64,000 nucleotides of DNA from JAHECW01 sp035464095 (GCA_035464095.1 DATHSO010000150.1:59906-123905), one strand, 5' to 3'. Counted from the first letter of the stretch, positions 50,200 through 59,884 are shown. Program-made: numbers and translations. The notes: generated by a model from the letters alone, not told the origin.

Positions 50200-52740
50200 T
50201 CAGCCCTCCTCGCGCAGGGCCGCGGCGGGCTGCATCCGGGCAGCCAACAGCGCCGGTGGCAGGCCGGCGACCAGGCAGGCCGCCACAACCCAGGCGGCCA
50301 TCTCGGCCAGGGAGGCCCAGGGCAGCACCAGCTCGAGGGACCACCCGAAGGACTGCAGGTTGACCACCTTCACCAGTACCACGCCGACCACCAGCCCGAC
50401 AGCGGACCCGGCCCCGGCGGCGGCGACGCCGAGCAGGCCCGCCTCGGCCACCACCATGGCCGCGAGCTGGCGCCGGGAGCCGCCGATCGCGCGCACCGTG
50501 GCGAGCTCCCCTCGCCGCTCCACGACCAGGGTCAGGAGCACCGTCAGAACCGCCACCACCGCCACCACCGCCGCCACGAGGTACATGGCGGTGGTGATGG
50601 CGAAGGTGCGCTCGAAGGCGGCGAGGACCGCGCCTCGGAGCTCCCCAGCGACCAGGGCCTCGACCAGGAATCGCCCCCGCGCCGCCTCCATCAGCTCTGA
50701 TCGGGCGGCCTCGGCGTCGCTTCCGGGGGCTAGGAAGAGGGCGATGTCGTCGGGCCCGAGCTCGGGGAAGAAGCGCAGGAAGTCGGGGCGGTCCACCACC
50801 ACCAGGCCGTGGGACCTGGAGTAATCGCGGAAAACGCCCACCACCTCGCGCTCGAGCGCCCCGCCCGGCAGCTCGAGGCGAACGGTGTCCCCGACCCCGA
50901 TGCCGAAGCGGGTCGAGAAGGGCTCGTTGACCACCGCTCCCCGCCGCTCCCAGGCCTCCTGGAAGACCTCGGCGGACTCCCGGCCCGGAAAGGGCACGCT
51001 GCCGTGGTGCCGGACCACGTCGAAGGCGGCGCCGGCGAAGCTCACCGGCCGGCCCCGGTAGGGGACGGTCACCTCGTGGAAGGGGTCGACGGCCTCGGCC
51101 CCGAACATCCCCTCGAGGAACGGGACGAGCTCGGGGTCGAGGCGACCGACCCAGGCCCCGGTGTCCGCCGCCATCGGCCGGACCCAGACGTCGGCCCGCA
51201 TCCCGGCTTCGGTCCAGTCTTTCACCGTCGCCCGGAACGAGCTCACCATGGTGGCGATGGCGACCGCGAGGGCCACCGCCACGGCCACCGAGCCCGCCGC
51301 CCACGCGGCCCGCCGCCGCCCCGCCGACAGCGCCGCCGCGGCGAGTTGGAGCGCAGCCGAGTGGAGCCGGGCCAGGGGCAGGTGGCCGAGGCGGGCGAGG
51401 GTGTCGAGGAGCAGGCCCGAGCCCACCAGCAGGGTCGCCATGAGCACCAGCGCCGCCACCAGAGCCGCCACCGGCAGTCCCCACAGCACCGGCAGCCGCA
51501 CCAGGACTGCCGCCGCGGCCGCCATGGCCAGCAGGGCGGCGAGGGTGATCAGCCGGGTGCGGTTACCAAGCTGCTGTGGCGTCGTGGAGCGCAGGCCCTG
51601 AAGTGGCGGGATGCGCATCACCTCGGCCAGCGGCAGCACGGCGGCGGCCAGGGCCGTGACCACGGCGACGGCGAGGCCGGCGGCGGCGAGGCCCGGGTCG
51701 AAGCGGATCTCCGAGGCCGGGATGCCGCGCACCACCGAAGCGACGGTGAAGCGGACGCTGGTCAGGGCGAGGCGAGCGCCGCCGAAGCCGGCGGCAACAC
51801 CCAGGGCGCCGCCGATCAGGCCGAGGGCGAGGGCCTCGCCCAGGACGGCGCCGGCGATCCCGCGACGGGACGCGCCGAGGGAGCGCAGCAGGGACACCAC
51901 GTAGCGCCTCTGGACCACCGAGGTCGCCAGGGTCGTGGCCACCAGGACCCCCCCGACCAGGAGCGAGATCGACGACAGCGCCACGAGGTTGAAACGCAGG
52001 GACGCCAGGATCTGCTCGGCGAAGCGGCGGCGCTCGCCGGGCTCGGCGACCGTCACGCCGCCGGGCAGCATGGCGGCGGCGCGCTCGCGGAGATCCTCGA
52101 GCTCGGCGCCGGCGCGCGGCACCAGCTCGATGCGGTCGAGCCGGCCGACCCGGCCGAGCAGCTCCTGGGCGGCGGCGACGTCCACGAGGAGCACCCGCTC
52201 CCAGACCGCCGACAGGCCCTCGGCGGGGAAGGTGCCGGCGACCTCCACCGTCGCCGGCCGGCCGTCGGCCGACAGGGCCAGGGCATCGCCCCGGGCGACC
52301 CCGAGCTCGCGGGCCAGCGGCTCGGACAGCAGGGCGCCGGAGCCGAGCAGGATCGCTTCCAGGTCGGGCACCTCGGCGTCGCCGGCGAGCACCGGCCGTA
52401 CCTGGTCGTCGAGGAGCAGGTCGACGCCGAGGAGACGGACCCCGTCGCCCAGGTCCAGCAGGAGCACTGAATCCTCGACCACGGGCACGACGAGGGCGTC
52501 GCCGGACAGCGGCCGCAGGGCCTCGAGGAGCTCCTCGGGGAGGCCGCCGGGGCGGGTGACCTCGAGCCGGGCGGCGCCGGCCACCTCCACGATCCCCTCG
52601 GCGAAGGAGGCGACGGCGGCGCGGCTCGCAGCCACGGTGGAGATCACCGCCGCAACCCCCGCAGCAATGCCGACCACGGTGACCAGGAACCGCCACGGCC
52701 GGCGGGCCAGGGGGCGCAGGAGCAGGGCCTTCAGGATCAT
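50200..52740 (-). CDS. FtsX-type ABC transporter permease (AttFG-like)
   Basis: 846 residues from ATG 52740; a TTG 12 nt upstream is an alternative. Two FtsX/MacB-like units are fused: an N-terminal helix (FLVTVVGIAAGVAAVISTVA), a large periplasmic domain, three helices (for example SSISLLVGGVLVATTLATSV), a second helix set, a second periplasmic domain and the final block AMYLVAAVVAVVAVLTVLLT. This is the architecture of lipid or lipoprotein exporters such as AttFG. With the ATPase and AttH-like partner it forms a three-gene operon. Confidence 0.92.
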   Translation of the reverse strand: MILKALLLRPLARRPWRFLVTVVGIAAGVAAVISTVAASRAAVASFAEGIVEVAGAARLEVTRPGGLPEELLEALRPLSGDALVVPVVEDSVLLLDLGDGVRLLGVDLLLDDQVRPVLAGDAEVPDLEAILLGSGALLSEPLARELGVARGDALALSADGRPATVEVAGTFPAEGLSAVWERVLLVDVAAAQELLGRVGRLDRIELVPRAGAELEDLRERAAAMLPGGVTVAEPGERRRFAEQILASLRFNLVALSSISLLVGGVLVATTLATSVVQRRYVVSLLRSLGASRRGIAGAVLGEALALGLIGGALGVAAGFGGARLALTSVRFTVASVVRGIPASEIRFDPGLAAAGLAVAVVTALAAAVLPLAEVMRIPPLQGLRSTTPQQLGNRTRLITLAALLAMAAAAAVLVRLPVLWGLPVAALVAALVLMATLLVGSGLLLDTLARLGHLPLARLHSAALQLAAAALSAGRRRAAWAAGSVAVAVALAVAIATMVSSFRATVKDWTEAGMRADVWVRPMAADTGAWVGRLDPELVPFLEGMFGAEAVDPFHEVTVPYRGRPVSFAGAAFDVVRHHGSVPFPGRESAEVFQEAWERRGAVVNEPFSTRFGIGVGDTVRLELPGGALEREVVGVFRDYSRSHGLVVVDRPDFLRFFPELGPDDIALFLAPGSDAEAARSELMEAARGRFLVEALVAGELRGAVLAAFERTFAITTAMYLVAAVVAVVAVLTVLLTLVVERRGELATVRAIGGSRRQLAAMVVAEAGLLGVAAAGAGSAVGLVVGVVLVKVVNLQSFGWSLELVLPWASLAEMAAWVVAACLVAGLPPALLAARMQPAAALREEG

Positions 52741-52755
52741 CGCCGCCGCCAACCG

Positions 52756-53460
52756 TCAGCCGGCGAGCCGGCCGTCGGCGAGCTCGAGGACGCGGTCGGC
52801 GGCGGCGGCGACCCGGGCGTCGTGGGTCGCCAGCAGCAGTGCCACGCCGGCCTCTCGCCGGAGCTCGTCGAGGAGCTCGAGGACCGCCGCGCCGGTGCGG
52901 CTGTCGAGGTTGCCGGTGGGCTCGTCGGCGACCACCACCCGCGGCCGGTGGACCAGGGCCCGGGCGACGGCGGTGCGCTGCTGCTCGCCGCCCGACAGCT
53001 CCGACGGGTAGTGCCGGCGCCGGTGCTCGAGGCCGACACGGCGGATCAGCTCGGCGACCCGGGCGGGGTCGCGGCGGCGGTCGAGGGCGAGCGGCAGGGC
53101 GACGTTCTCCTCCACCGTGAGGTGCGGCACCAGGTGGAAGGCCTGAAAGACCATGCCGATGCGGCGCCGGCGAAGGGTCACCAGCTCGGCTTCGGAGGCG
53201 GCGGCCACGTCGATGCCGCAGACCCGGACACGACCGCGGTCCGGGCGGTCGACCGCCGCCACCAGGTTGAGGGCGGTGGACTTGCCGCATCCCGACGGCC
53301 CGACCAGGGCGACAAGCTCGCCAGGCGCTATGGTGAGGGAGAGCTCGTCGAGGGCGCGCACCTCCTCCGAGCCACGCAGGTAGCTGCGGCCGGCCCGGTC
53401 GAGCTCGACGACGTGCTCCATCACTTCCGGCGAACCGCGGTCGTCGCCCGGAGCTTCCAT
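52756..53460 (-). CDS. ABC transporter ATP-binding protein (LolD/MacB-like)
   Basis: 234 residues from ATG 53460; an internal ATG at 53421 begins MEHVVELDRAG. Walker A LVGPSGCGKSTALNL, Q-loop MVFQAFHLVPH, signature ELSGGEQQRTAVARAL, Walker B VVVADEPTGNLDS and the switch ATHD are complete. It drives the FtsX-type permease next to it. Its start overlaps the stop of the small gene upstream (TGATG), linking this operon to the redox island. Confidence 0.95.
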   Translation of the reverse strand: MEAPGDDRGSPEVMEHVVELDRAGRSYLRGSEEVRALDELSLTIAPGELVALVGPSGCGKSTALNLVAAVDRPDRGRVRVCGIDVAAASEAELVTLRRRRIGMVFQAFHLVPHLTVEENVALPLALDRRRDPARVAELIRRVGLEHRRRHYPSELSGGEQQRTAVARALVHRPRVVVADEPTGNLDSRTGAAVLELLDELRREAGVALLLATHDARVAAAADRVLELADGRLAG

Positions 53461-53762
53461 CAGTCGTCGGCGTACTCGCCGATGGGTCGGTAGCAAAAGA
53501 CGAAGGCGCCACCGTTGACGACCACCTTGAGGGTCGCCCCGCGAGTGACGGCGTACTCGACGTAGCCCGGCACCTCGCAGTCGCCGTGGCACTCGCTGGC
53601 GTGGGCCGGCGACTCGCGGTCGGCGCCGCGGTCGTGCCAGGCCAGGCAGATCGGCCCGTCGAGGGCCTGTGCCGCCAGCTCGTCGGCGAGCCGCTTGGCG
53701 GCGGCGAAGTCGAGGTCGGCGGCATCGGTGGTGATGTCTCGGGTCTCGAGCGGATCGATCAT
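53460..53762 (-). CDS. AF1514-like small protein, unknown function
   Basis: 100 residues; GGAGG lies 6 nt before the ATG. The central motif ICLAWHDRGADRESPAHASE and the Cys-containing CHGDCEVPGY recall the AF1514 family of small proteins known from sulfate reducers and other anaerobes. The tail GGAFVFCYRPIGEYADD has another Cys. The role is unknown; a redox or metal function is possible. It is translationally coupled to the ABC ATPase. Confidence 0.65.
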   Translation of the reverse strand: MIDPLETRDITTDAADLDFAAAKRLADELAAQALDGPICLAWHDRGADRESPAHASECHGDCEVPGYVEYAVTRGATLKVVVNGGAFVFCYRPIGEYADD

Positions 53763-53950
53763 GGTCGACCTCCGGTCGGCTGGTCGTCGGGCACATCCGG
53801 CAAACGCCGGTTGTCGGGGGCGGTGTTCCTGTCCCTCGAGTGCCGCACGCGGAGGCTCATCCGCGCCTCGCCCGCCGGGTCGTGGAATGGGACGGCTCGG
53901 CCGAACCCTTGACTGGAGCGGGGGTCAGAGGCAGCAACATGGAGGACATT

Positions 53951-54019
53951 ATGGATCGTAAGCCAGTCTACGTCATTCTCGGAGCGACCGGCGGCATCGG
54001 CTCGGCCTGGCACGATTGA
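53951..54019 (+). pseudogene. Truncated N-terminus of an SDR/Rossmann protein
   Basis: A good ribosome site (GGAGG, 5-nt spacing) and ATG begin MDRKPVYVILGATGGIGSAWHD and then stop. The GATGGIG motif is the NAD(P)-binding turn of short-chain dehydrogenases. The frame breaks off right after it, where the sigma-54 promoter begins. It looks like the stump of a deleted gene; a 22-residue peptide cannot be excluded. Confidence 0.5.
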
Positions 54020-54023
54020 TGCA
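54008..54023 (+). promoter_or_regulatory. Sigma-54 promoter for the CNBD gene
   Basis: TGGCACGATTGATGCA matches the -24/-12 consensus (TGGCACG-N4-TTGCA), with GG and GC exactly ten bases apart. Transcription would start near 54034, 40 nt before the CNBD start, which has its own AAAGGAG. Confidence 0.8.
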
Positions 54024-54073
54024 CAGGTCATCGGGAGAACCACGACCCACTGACGGGCGGAAAGGAGTCCCAG

Positions 54074-54574
54074 ATGATCCACGATCGACTGGACAAGAAC
54101 GAGGTCTTCCAGTTCCTCGGTCCCGACCAGATCCGGGCCATCAGCGACGCGGCTGAGGTGTTGGAGGTCCCGGCGGGCGAGACCATCTACCACCAGGGAA
54201 GGCCGGCGGACCACTTCTTCGTGGTCCTCAAGGGGCAGGTCTCGCTGCGCCTGCCGGGACGGTCCGGGGTCAGCATCCAGATCGACGAGCTCAGCGAGGG
54301 TGCGGTCTTCGGCTCCTGCGTCTGCTTCCAGCTGGCCACCTACTCGCTCAACGCCCAGTGCACCCGCGACTCCAGCCTGCTCAAGATCGACTCGAGGACC
54401 CTCAAGGAGATGATGGACGACGACCTCCTGATGGGCTACACGATCCAGACCCAGATCTCGCGGATCTACTTCAAGCGCTACATCGACTCCATGAAGAAGC
54501 TGCAGTCCCTGGTCATGAACCTCCCCTTGGAGGTCGAGCAGGGCGAGCCCGCGCAGGTGTCCGTCCCCGTCTGA
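54074..54574 (+). CDS. Cyclic-nucleotide-binding-domain protein without DNA-binding domain
   Basis: 166 residues. Residues 5-125 form a CNBD/CRP-like beta-roll (VLEVPAGETIYHQGRPADHFFVVLKGQVSLRL), but the usual PBC signature residues for cAMP are changed (ELSEGAVFGSCVCFQLATYSLNAQC). There is no HTH after it. Two Cys in GSCVCF and one in NAQC could sense redox or hold a cofactor. A sigma-54 promoter drives it, and it precedes the sigma-54 activator gene. Confidence 0.85.
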   Translation: MIHDRLDKNEVFQFLGPDQIRAISDAAEVLEVPAGETIYHQGRPADHFFVVLKGQVSLRLPGRSGVSIQIDELSEGAVFGSCVCFQLATYSLNAQCTRDSSLLKIDSRTLKEMMDDDLLMGYTIQTQISRIYFKRYIDSMKKLQSLVMNLPLEVEQGEPAQVSVPV

Positions 54575-54764
54575 CCGCCGGGACGACCCGAGACCGGAGT
54601 GCAGAAGACGGTCGGGTCGAGCCGGCCGCCGGGTGCCGGTGCGTGCCCTGAGTCGACGAAAGCCCCGTGGCGACCGATAATGAGGGTACGCCGAGGACCG
54701 GACGGGTCCATCGGCGTCCCCCCGGGAATCCGGGGAGGATCGGCGTCGATGGGCGGTGCGCACG

Positions 54765-56126
<1,362 letters not shown>

Positions 56127-56138
56127 GAACGCGAGCGA

Positions 56139-56172
56139 TTCGCACTCCTGGCCCGAGCCGGGTCGGTGCGAA
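56139..56172. promoter_or_regulatory. Candidate activator binding site (UAS)
   Basis: The inverted repeat TTCGCAC / GTGCGAA with a 20-nt spacer lies about 90-120 bp upstream of the second sigma-54 promoter, the usual distance for an activator site. Confidence 0.35.
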
Positions 56173-56258
56173 ACGCGTGCCTCCGCGAACCCGCCAGCAG
56201 CGATCACAGGGTGCTGCGGCACCTCCCGATCGGGCTCGGAGCACGGGGCCCGCACCGC

Positions 56259-56274
56259 TGGCACTGCTGTTGCA
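56259..56274 (+). promoter_or_regulatory. Sigma-54 promoter for the first NifX-family gene
   Basis: TGGCACTGCTGTTGCA is a near-perfect -24/-12 site (GG at 56260, GC at 56272). The expected transcription start is about 56284-56286, only 1-3 nt before the ATG. Confidence 0.85.
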
Positions 56275-56286
56275 GGTCTGGTGAGC

Positions 56287-56685
56287 ATGAGAGTAGCGAT
56301 CCCAGCCTGGGACGGACGGGTTTCCCCGGTCTTTGACGTCGCGCGGGTGGTGCAGATCTTCGACCTCGACCTCGGGCGGGGCGTGGCCCGTGCGGTCGGG
56401 AGCCGCCGCCTCCCCGACGGCCGCGCCGCCTCGACGGTGGCGGACCTCGGCGTCGACCGCCTGATCTGCTCCGCCGTGTCGCCGCAGCTCGAGGCCGTGC
56501 TGCTGATGGCCGGCGTCGAGGTCGTCACCGACGTCTGCGGCGATCTCGAGGAGATCGTGGCGGCGGTCGCGAGCGGCGACACGGAGCTGTCCCGGTTCCG
56601 GATGCCCGGGGCGTCCCGCGGGCAGAGGCGGCGGGCCGCCGACGGCGCGGGTCGCGATGGCCGCGAACCGCGACCGGCGCACTGA
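56287..56685 (+). CDS. NifX/NafY-family (dinitrogenase Fe-Mo cofactor) protein
   Basis: 132 residues from ATG 56287; GTG 56281 is also in frame. The fold is recognisable from MRVAIPAWDGRVSPVFDVARVVQIFDLD and DLGVDRLICSAVSPQLEAVLLMAGVEVVTDV. Such proteins bind Fe-Mo, Mo-Cu or Fe-S clusters; the orange protein of Desulfovibrio belongs here. The tail is Arg-rich. It is the first gene after a consensus sigma-54 promoter and is followed by a radical SAM gene. Confidence 0.87.
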   Translation: MRVAIPAWDGRVSPVFDVARVVQIFDLDLGRGVARAVGSRRLPDGRAASTVADLGVDRLICSAVSPQLEAVLLMAGVEVVTDVCGDLEEIVAAVASGDTELSRFRMPGASRGQRRRAADGAGRDGREPRPAH

Positions 56686-56721
56686 GTCGGGGGCCGAGCC
56701 GGCCCCGAGGGGAGGTCAACC

Positions 56722-57747
56722 ATGAGCACGCCGACCCCGCATCACGTCTTCGGCCCGGTGCCGTCGCGGCGGCTGGGGCGCTCCCTCGGGGTCGACCCGC
56801 TGCCGCTGAAGACCTGCAACTTCAGCTGCGTCTACTGCCAGCTCGGCCGGACCCGCCGGCGCCAGCTCCGGCGCCACTCCTTCGTCAACATCTCGGACAT
56901 CGTGTCGGAGATCGCCACGACCCTGGCGCACCACGACCGGGGGACCGTGGACTGGATCACGTTTGTCGGCTCGGGGGAGACCACCTTGTACTCCCGGCTC
57001 GGAACCCTGATCCGCTTCGTCAAGACGATGAGCGAGATCCCCGTGGCCGTGATCACCAACGGGTCGCTGCTTCACCTGCCCCGGGTGCGGCGCGAGCTGG
57101 AGGCGGCGGATGCGGTCCTGACCGGCCTCGATGCGGGCACGAGCTCGCTCTTCCGGGCGGTCAACCGGCCCCATCCGGAGCTTGACTTCGAGACCCACAT
57201 CGGGGGCCTCGTCGACTTCGGCCGGGAGCACGCCGGCCGCCTCTGGGTGGAGGTGATGCTCGTCGAGGGTCTCAACGACAGCGACGATGCCCTGGCGGCG
57301 ATCGCCGAGGTCCTCCGCCGGGTGGGGCCGGACGAGATCCACGTCACGACGCCGACCCGGCCGCCCGCAGAACCTTGGGTGCGCTGCCCCGGCGACGAGG
57401 CGGTCGCCCGGGCCGCTGCGATCCTCGGTCAGGTGGCTCCGGTTTCGAAGCCCGATGCCGTCGACGCGGCGCTCGATCTCGACGACGACCTGGTCGACGC
57501 CGTCTTCAACATCATCTCGCGCCACCCCCTGGGAGACGCGGAGCTCGAGCGCCTGCTCTGCGACTGGGCCGCCGGGAAGGTCTCGGGCGCCCTCGCCAGC
57601 CTCCGCTCGAGCGGCAGGGTCCAGGCCGTCGAGCGCTCGGGCCGGCGATTCTGGTGCGCGGCGGGCCTCGACTTCCCCGAGGCGGACGACCGTTCGGCCG
57701 TGCAGGTGCCGAAAATGCGGTCCGACGTGGTTCCGGCACTGGTGTGA
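56722..57747 (+). CDS. Radical SAM protein
   Basis: 341 residues, GGGAGG before the ATG. The CxxxCxxC cluster is in TCNFSCVYCQLG (about residues 33-40), preceded by GPVPSRRLGRSLGVDP. VGSGETTLY is the SAM-binding strand. The C-terminal ~100 residues form a winged-helix-like tail (LGDAELERLLCDWAAGKVSG). Related proteins accompany NifX and cofactor genes in anaerobes. The reaction is not known. Confidence 0.9.
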   Translation: MSTPTPHHVFGPVPSRRLGRSLGVDPLPLKTCNFSCVYCQLGRTRRRQLRRHSFVNISDIVSEIATTLAHHDRGTVDWITFVGSGETTLYSRLGTLIRFVKTMSEIPVAVITNGSLLHLPRVRRELEAADAVLTGLDAGTSSLFRAVNRPHPELDFETHIGGLVDFGREHAGRLWVEVMLVEGLNDSDDALAAIAEVLRRVGPDEIHVTTPTRPPAEPWVRCPGDEAVARAAAILGQVAPVSKPDAVDAALDLDDDLVDAVFNIISRHPLGDAELERLLCDWAAGKVSGALASLRSSGRVQAVERSGRRFWCAAGLDFPEADDRSAVQVPKMRSDVVPALV

Positions 57748-57763
57748 CCGGGAGAGCCCGGCG

Positions 57764-57835
57764 ATGGCGCCGGTCGAAGCTGCGCCTCGCCGTCCGGCGA
57801 TGAGGCGGAAGCGAGAGGAAGGAAGGGGCCAGTGA
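57764..57835 (+). CDS. Possible 23-residue upstream ORF coupled to the CGGC gene
   Basis: Begins MAPVEAAPRRPAMRRKREE, with GGGAG upstream, and ends in a TGA overlapping the GTG of the CGGC gene. Basic and short; support is positional. Confidence 0.35.
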   Translation: MAPVEAAPRRPAMRRKREEGRGQ

Positions 57836-58269
57836 AGAAGATCGGGATCATTATCTGCGATCGCTGGCGCCGGTGCGCGGGGGGCAAGTGCCTGCGTGCC
57901 CTCGAGCACCGCGAGGGGGCGTTTGCGCGCTACCGGGACGAGGAGGTCGCCCTGGTGGGCTACACGACCTGCGACGGCTGTCCGGGCGGCAACGTCGAGT
58001 ACGCGCCCGAGGAGATGCTGCGCAACGGCGTCGAGGTCATCCACCTGGCCACCGGGTTGCTCGTCGGCTACCCGCCGTGCCCGTACCTCGACGACTTCAG
58101 CGAGTACATCCGGACGCGCTTCGGCATCGAGGTGGTGCTCGGCACCCACCCGATCCCGCAGAAGTACTGGGAGACCCACCAGTCGCTCGGGACCTGGGAG
58201 CCTCCCCGCTGGCGCGAGCGCATCCGGCTGACGGTGGCCGACGAGGCGACCCGGCGCGCCTACGACTGA
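57832..58269 (+). CDS. CGGC-domain protein
   Basis: 145 residues from GTG. Cys residues appear as DRWRRCAGGKCLRAL, TTCDGCPGGNVEYAP and YPPCPYLDDF, the layout of CGGC proteins, thought to bind metal or sense redox. Its place after a radical SAM gene and a NifX gene supports a role in metal-cluster handling. It is the last plus-strand gene before three convergent minus-strand genes. Confidence 0.88.
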   Translation: MKKIGIIICDRWRRCAGGKCLRALEHREGAFARYRDEEVALVGYTTCDGCPGGNVEYAPEEMLRNGVEVIHLATGLLVGYPPCPYLDDFSEYIRTRFGIEVVLGTHPIPQKYWETHQSLGTWEPPRWRERIRLTVADEATRRAYD

Positions 58270-58278
58270 CCGGGCGCC

Positions 58279-58611
58279 TCAGTCGTCGCTCGGCGCCGGC
58301 CGGTCGAGGCGGTCGAGCCGACGCTTGATCTCGGCGAGCTCGGCCTCGAGTGCCTCGGCGTCCCGCGACAGCAGCTCCCGCTCATCGACGCTGGTGAGGG
58401 GGTCGTCCCCCCAGAAGCGCGCGTGAAGCCGGCCCGGCCGGCCGGTCGCCCAGAAGCGGTGGCGCCAGCCGTGGCCGCCAAAGCCGCCGGGCGCGCCGGC
58501 CCAACGGCGGCCGGCCCAGCCTGACCAGCCGCGACCCTGGCCGCACGGGCCCCATCCGCCTCCGGTTCCGGCGCCGTACCCCGTGGGTCCAGTTCCGTCG
58601 TGTCCTGGCAT
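58279..58611 (-). CDS. DUF5320-like Gly-rich small protein
   Basis: 110 residues, with GGAGG before the ATG. A Gly/Trp-rich N-terminal half (TGYGAGTGGGWGPCGQGRGW) is followed by a C-terminal coiled coil (DERELLSRDAEALEAELAEI). DUF5320 proteins usually occur next to NifX-family and DUF134 genes in anaerobes, as here. Function unknown. Confidence 0.8.
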   Translation of the reverse strand: MPGHDGTGPTGYGAGTGGGWGPCGQGRGWSGWAGRRWAGAPGGFGGHGWRHRFWATGRPGRLHARFWGDDPLTSVDERELLSRDAEALEAELAEIKRRLDRLDRPAPSDD

Positions 58612-58644
58612 GGTGATGCCTCCAATCCGACCCCGTGGCGCCGA

Positions 58645-58974
58645 TCAGGCGTCCTTGGAGCCTCGGCGTTCGGTGATCTTCTGGTGCGTCGGTGAGCCCT
58701 CGCGGACCAGCGCCGAGCCGCACTCGGGGCAGCGCTGGTCGAGGCATGGGTTACCGGGCAGGTGGGGTGCGCGGTGACCGCACTTCGGGCACAGACAGAC
58801 GCCGCCGCTGCCGAGGCCTCCACCCTGTCCGCGGCCGCCGCCGCCGCGGCCGCCGCCCATGCCGCCGCCGCGGCCGCCTCCGCCGCCGCGGCCCATGCCG
58901 CCGCCGCCTCCGCCGCCGCCCCCGGGGGCGGCCATCATCCGGGACCTTCTCGGTCCGAGCGTGTCGTCAATCAT
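58645..58974 (-). CDS. Gly-rich zinc-ribbon protein
   Basis: 109 residues, with GGAGG 7 nt before the ATG. About 45 residues of almost pure Gly/Arg/Met precede a zinc ribbon with CLCPKCGHRAPH and CLDQRCPECGSAL. The Cys4 ribbon could bind zinc or iron. It lies between the DUF5320 and NifX genes in the DUF134 operon. The Gly tract length may vary between strains. Confidence 0.8.
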   Translation of the reverse strand: MIDDTLGPRRSRMMAAPGGGGGGGGGMGRGGGGGRGGGMGGGRGGGGRGQGGGLGSGGVCLCPKCGHRAPHLPGNPCLDQRCPECGSALVREGSPTHQKITERRGSKDA

Positions 58975-59006
58975 GTCGATCCTCCGTAGAGCCGGCGCCG
59001 GCCGGC

Positions 59007-59423
59007 TCAGCTGTTGTGGCCGCCGCCGCGGCCGCCGTGGCCTTGGCCGTGGCCGTCATGGTTGTGGCCGCAGTCGTGGAAACTGTGGTCGTGGCAGACC
59101 TCACCCGTCGCCTGGAGCGTGCCGGAGACGTACTGCCGGACCACGGTGTCGGGGTCGGTTCCCTGCACTCCCAGGACGACGTCGATGCCGTGCTGGGCGA
59201 GAATGTCGATGGCGCGGGGCCCCATGCCGCCGGCCAGGATCACCTCCGCGCCCTGGCTCCGCAGCCACATGGGGTAGATGCCCCGACCGTGCTCGGGGGG
59301 GGAGCCGACCACCCGCTCGGCCACAGTCTGGCTCGCCAGGTCCACGGTGTAGAAGGCGAACGCGTCGGCGCCGCCGAAGTGCTCCGAGAATCGGCCCTGT
59401 TGCAACGGAATCACCACTCGCAT
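59007..59423 (-). CDS. NifX-family protein with His-rich tail
   Basis: 138 residues, with AAAGGAGG upstream. The NifX/NafY domain is seen in MRVVIPLQQGRFSEHFGGADAF, EVILAGGMGPRAIDILAQHGI and VVRQYVSGTLQATGEVC. The tail CHDHSFHDCGHNHDGHGQGH contains two Cys and seven His and should bind metal. It is the second NifX-family protein of the island, on the opposite strand to the first, in the DUF134 operon. Confidence 0.88.
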   Translation of the reverse strand: MRVVIPLQQGRFSEHFGGADAFAFYTVDLASQTVAERVVGSPPEHGRGIYPMWLRSQGAEVILAGGMGPRAIDILAQHGIDVVLGVQGTDPDTVVRQYVSGTLQATGEVCHDHSFHDCGHNHDGHGQGHGGRGGGHNS

Positions 59424-59462
59424 GTCGTCATTCCTCCTTTGTCTGTCCTGTGTCTGTCCTGC

Positions 59463-59867
59463 TCACCGCGGGCCGTGCCCGCGACCGTGTCCGTTGCCCG
59501 CGCCGCGGCAACGGCAGCCACGCCCCCGCCGACCCCCGCCGTCGTGCACCGGGCAGGGGAGCGGGCGCTCTGGGCCGGCCGCCACCACCGGGCCTTCGCT
59601 GACGACGAGGAGGCGCTCCTCGACGATCGCTCGGGCGACCGCAACCCGGGCGCGGGCGAGGATGCGGGCGAAGGTGGGCCGCGAGACCCCCATCCGCTCG
59701 GCGGCGACCTCCTGGTAGAGACCCTCGAGATCGGCCAGCCGCAGCGCCTCGAGCTCGTCGAGGCGGAGCGCCTCGACCTCGAGCTCGCCGGCCGGGCGGC
59801 CGATGGGCTTGAAGGCCCTGCCGCCAGCCACGCATCCGACCTGTCTGAGCTTCTCGGGCCGTGCCAT
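59463..59867 (-). CDS. DUF134-family transcription regulator
   Basis: 134 residues, with GGGAGG before the ATG. The opening MARPEKLRQVGCVAGGRAF and the HTH LADLEGLYQEVAAERMGVSRPTFARILARAR are typical of DUF134, a sigma-region-4-like regulator of NifX-family genes in anaerobes. The C-terminus has a Cys and His cluster (LPCPVHDGGGRRGRGCRCR) that may bind metal. It heads the minus-strand operon and probably controls it. Confidence 0.87.
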   Translation of the reverse strand: MARPEKLRQVGCVAGGRAFKPIGRPAGELEVEALRLDELEALRLADLEGLYQEVAAERMGVSRPTFARILARARVAVARAIVEERLLVVSEGPVVAAGPERPLPCPVHDGGGRRGRGCRCRGAGNGHGRGHGPR

Positions 59868-59884
59868 CGCGCCTCCCAGTTACG

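Noticed and set aside
48912..50363. Plus-strand 483-codon frame over the second palindrome and the AttH-like gene
   Set aside because: It begins in repeats and continues as antisense shadow of a recognised gene.
59400..59415. Reverse-oriented GG-N10-GC resembling a sigma-54 promoter
   Set aside because: It lies within the first codons of the NifX-family gene and its -24 half is poor (TGGTGA).
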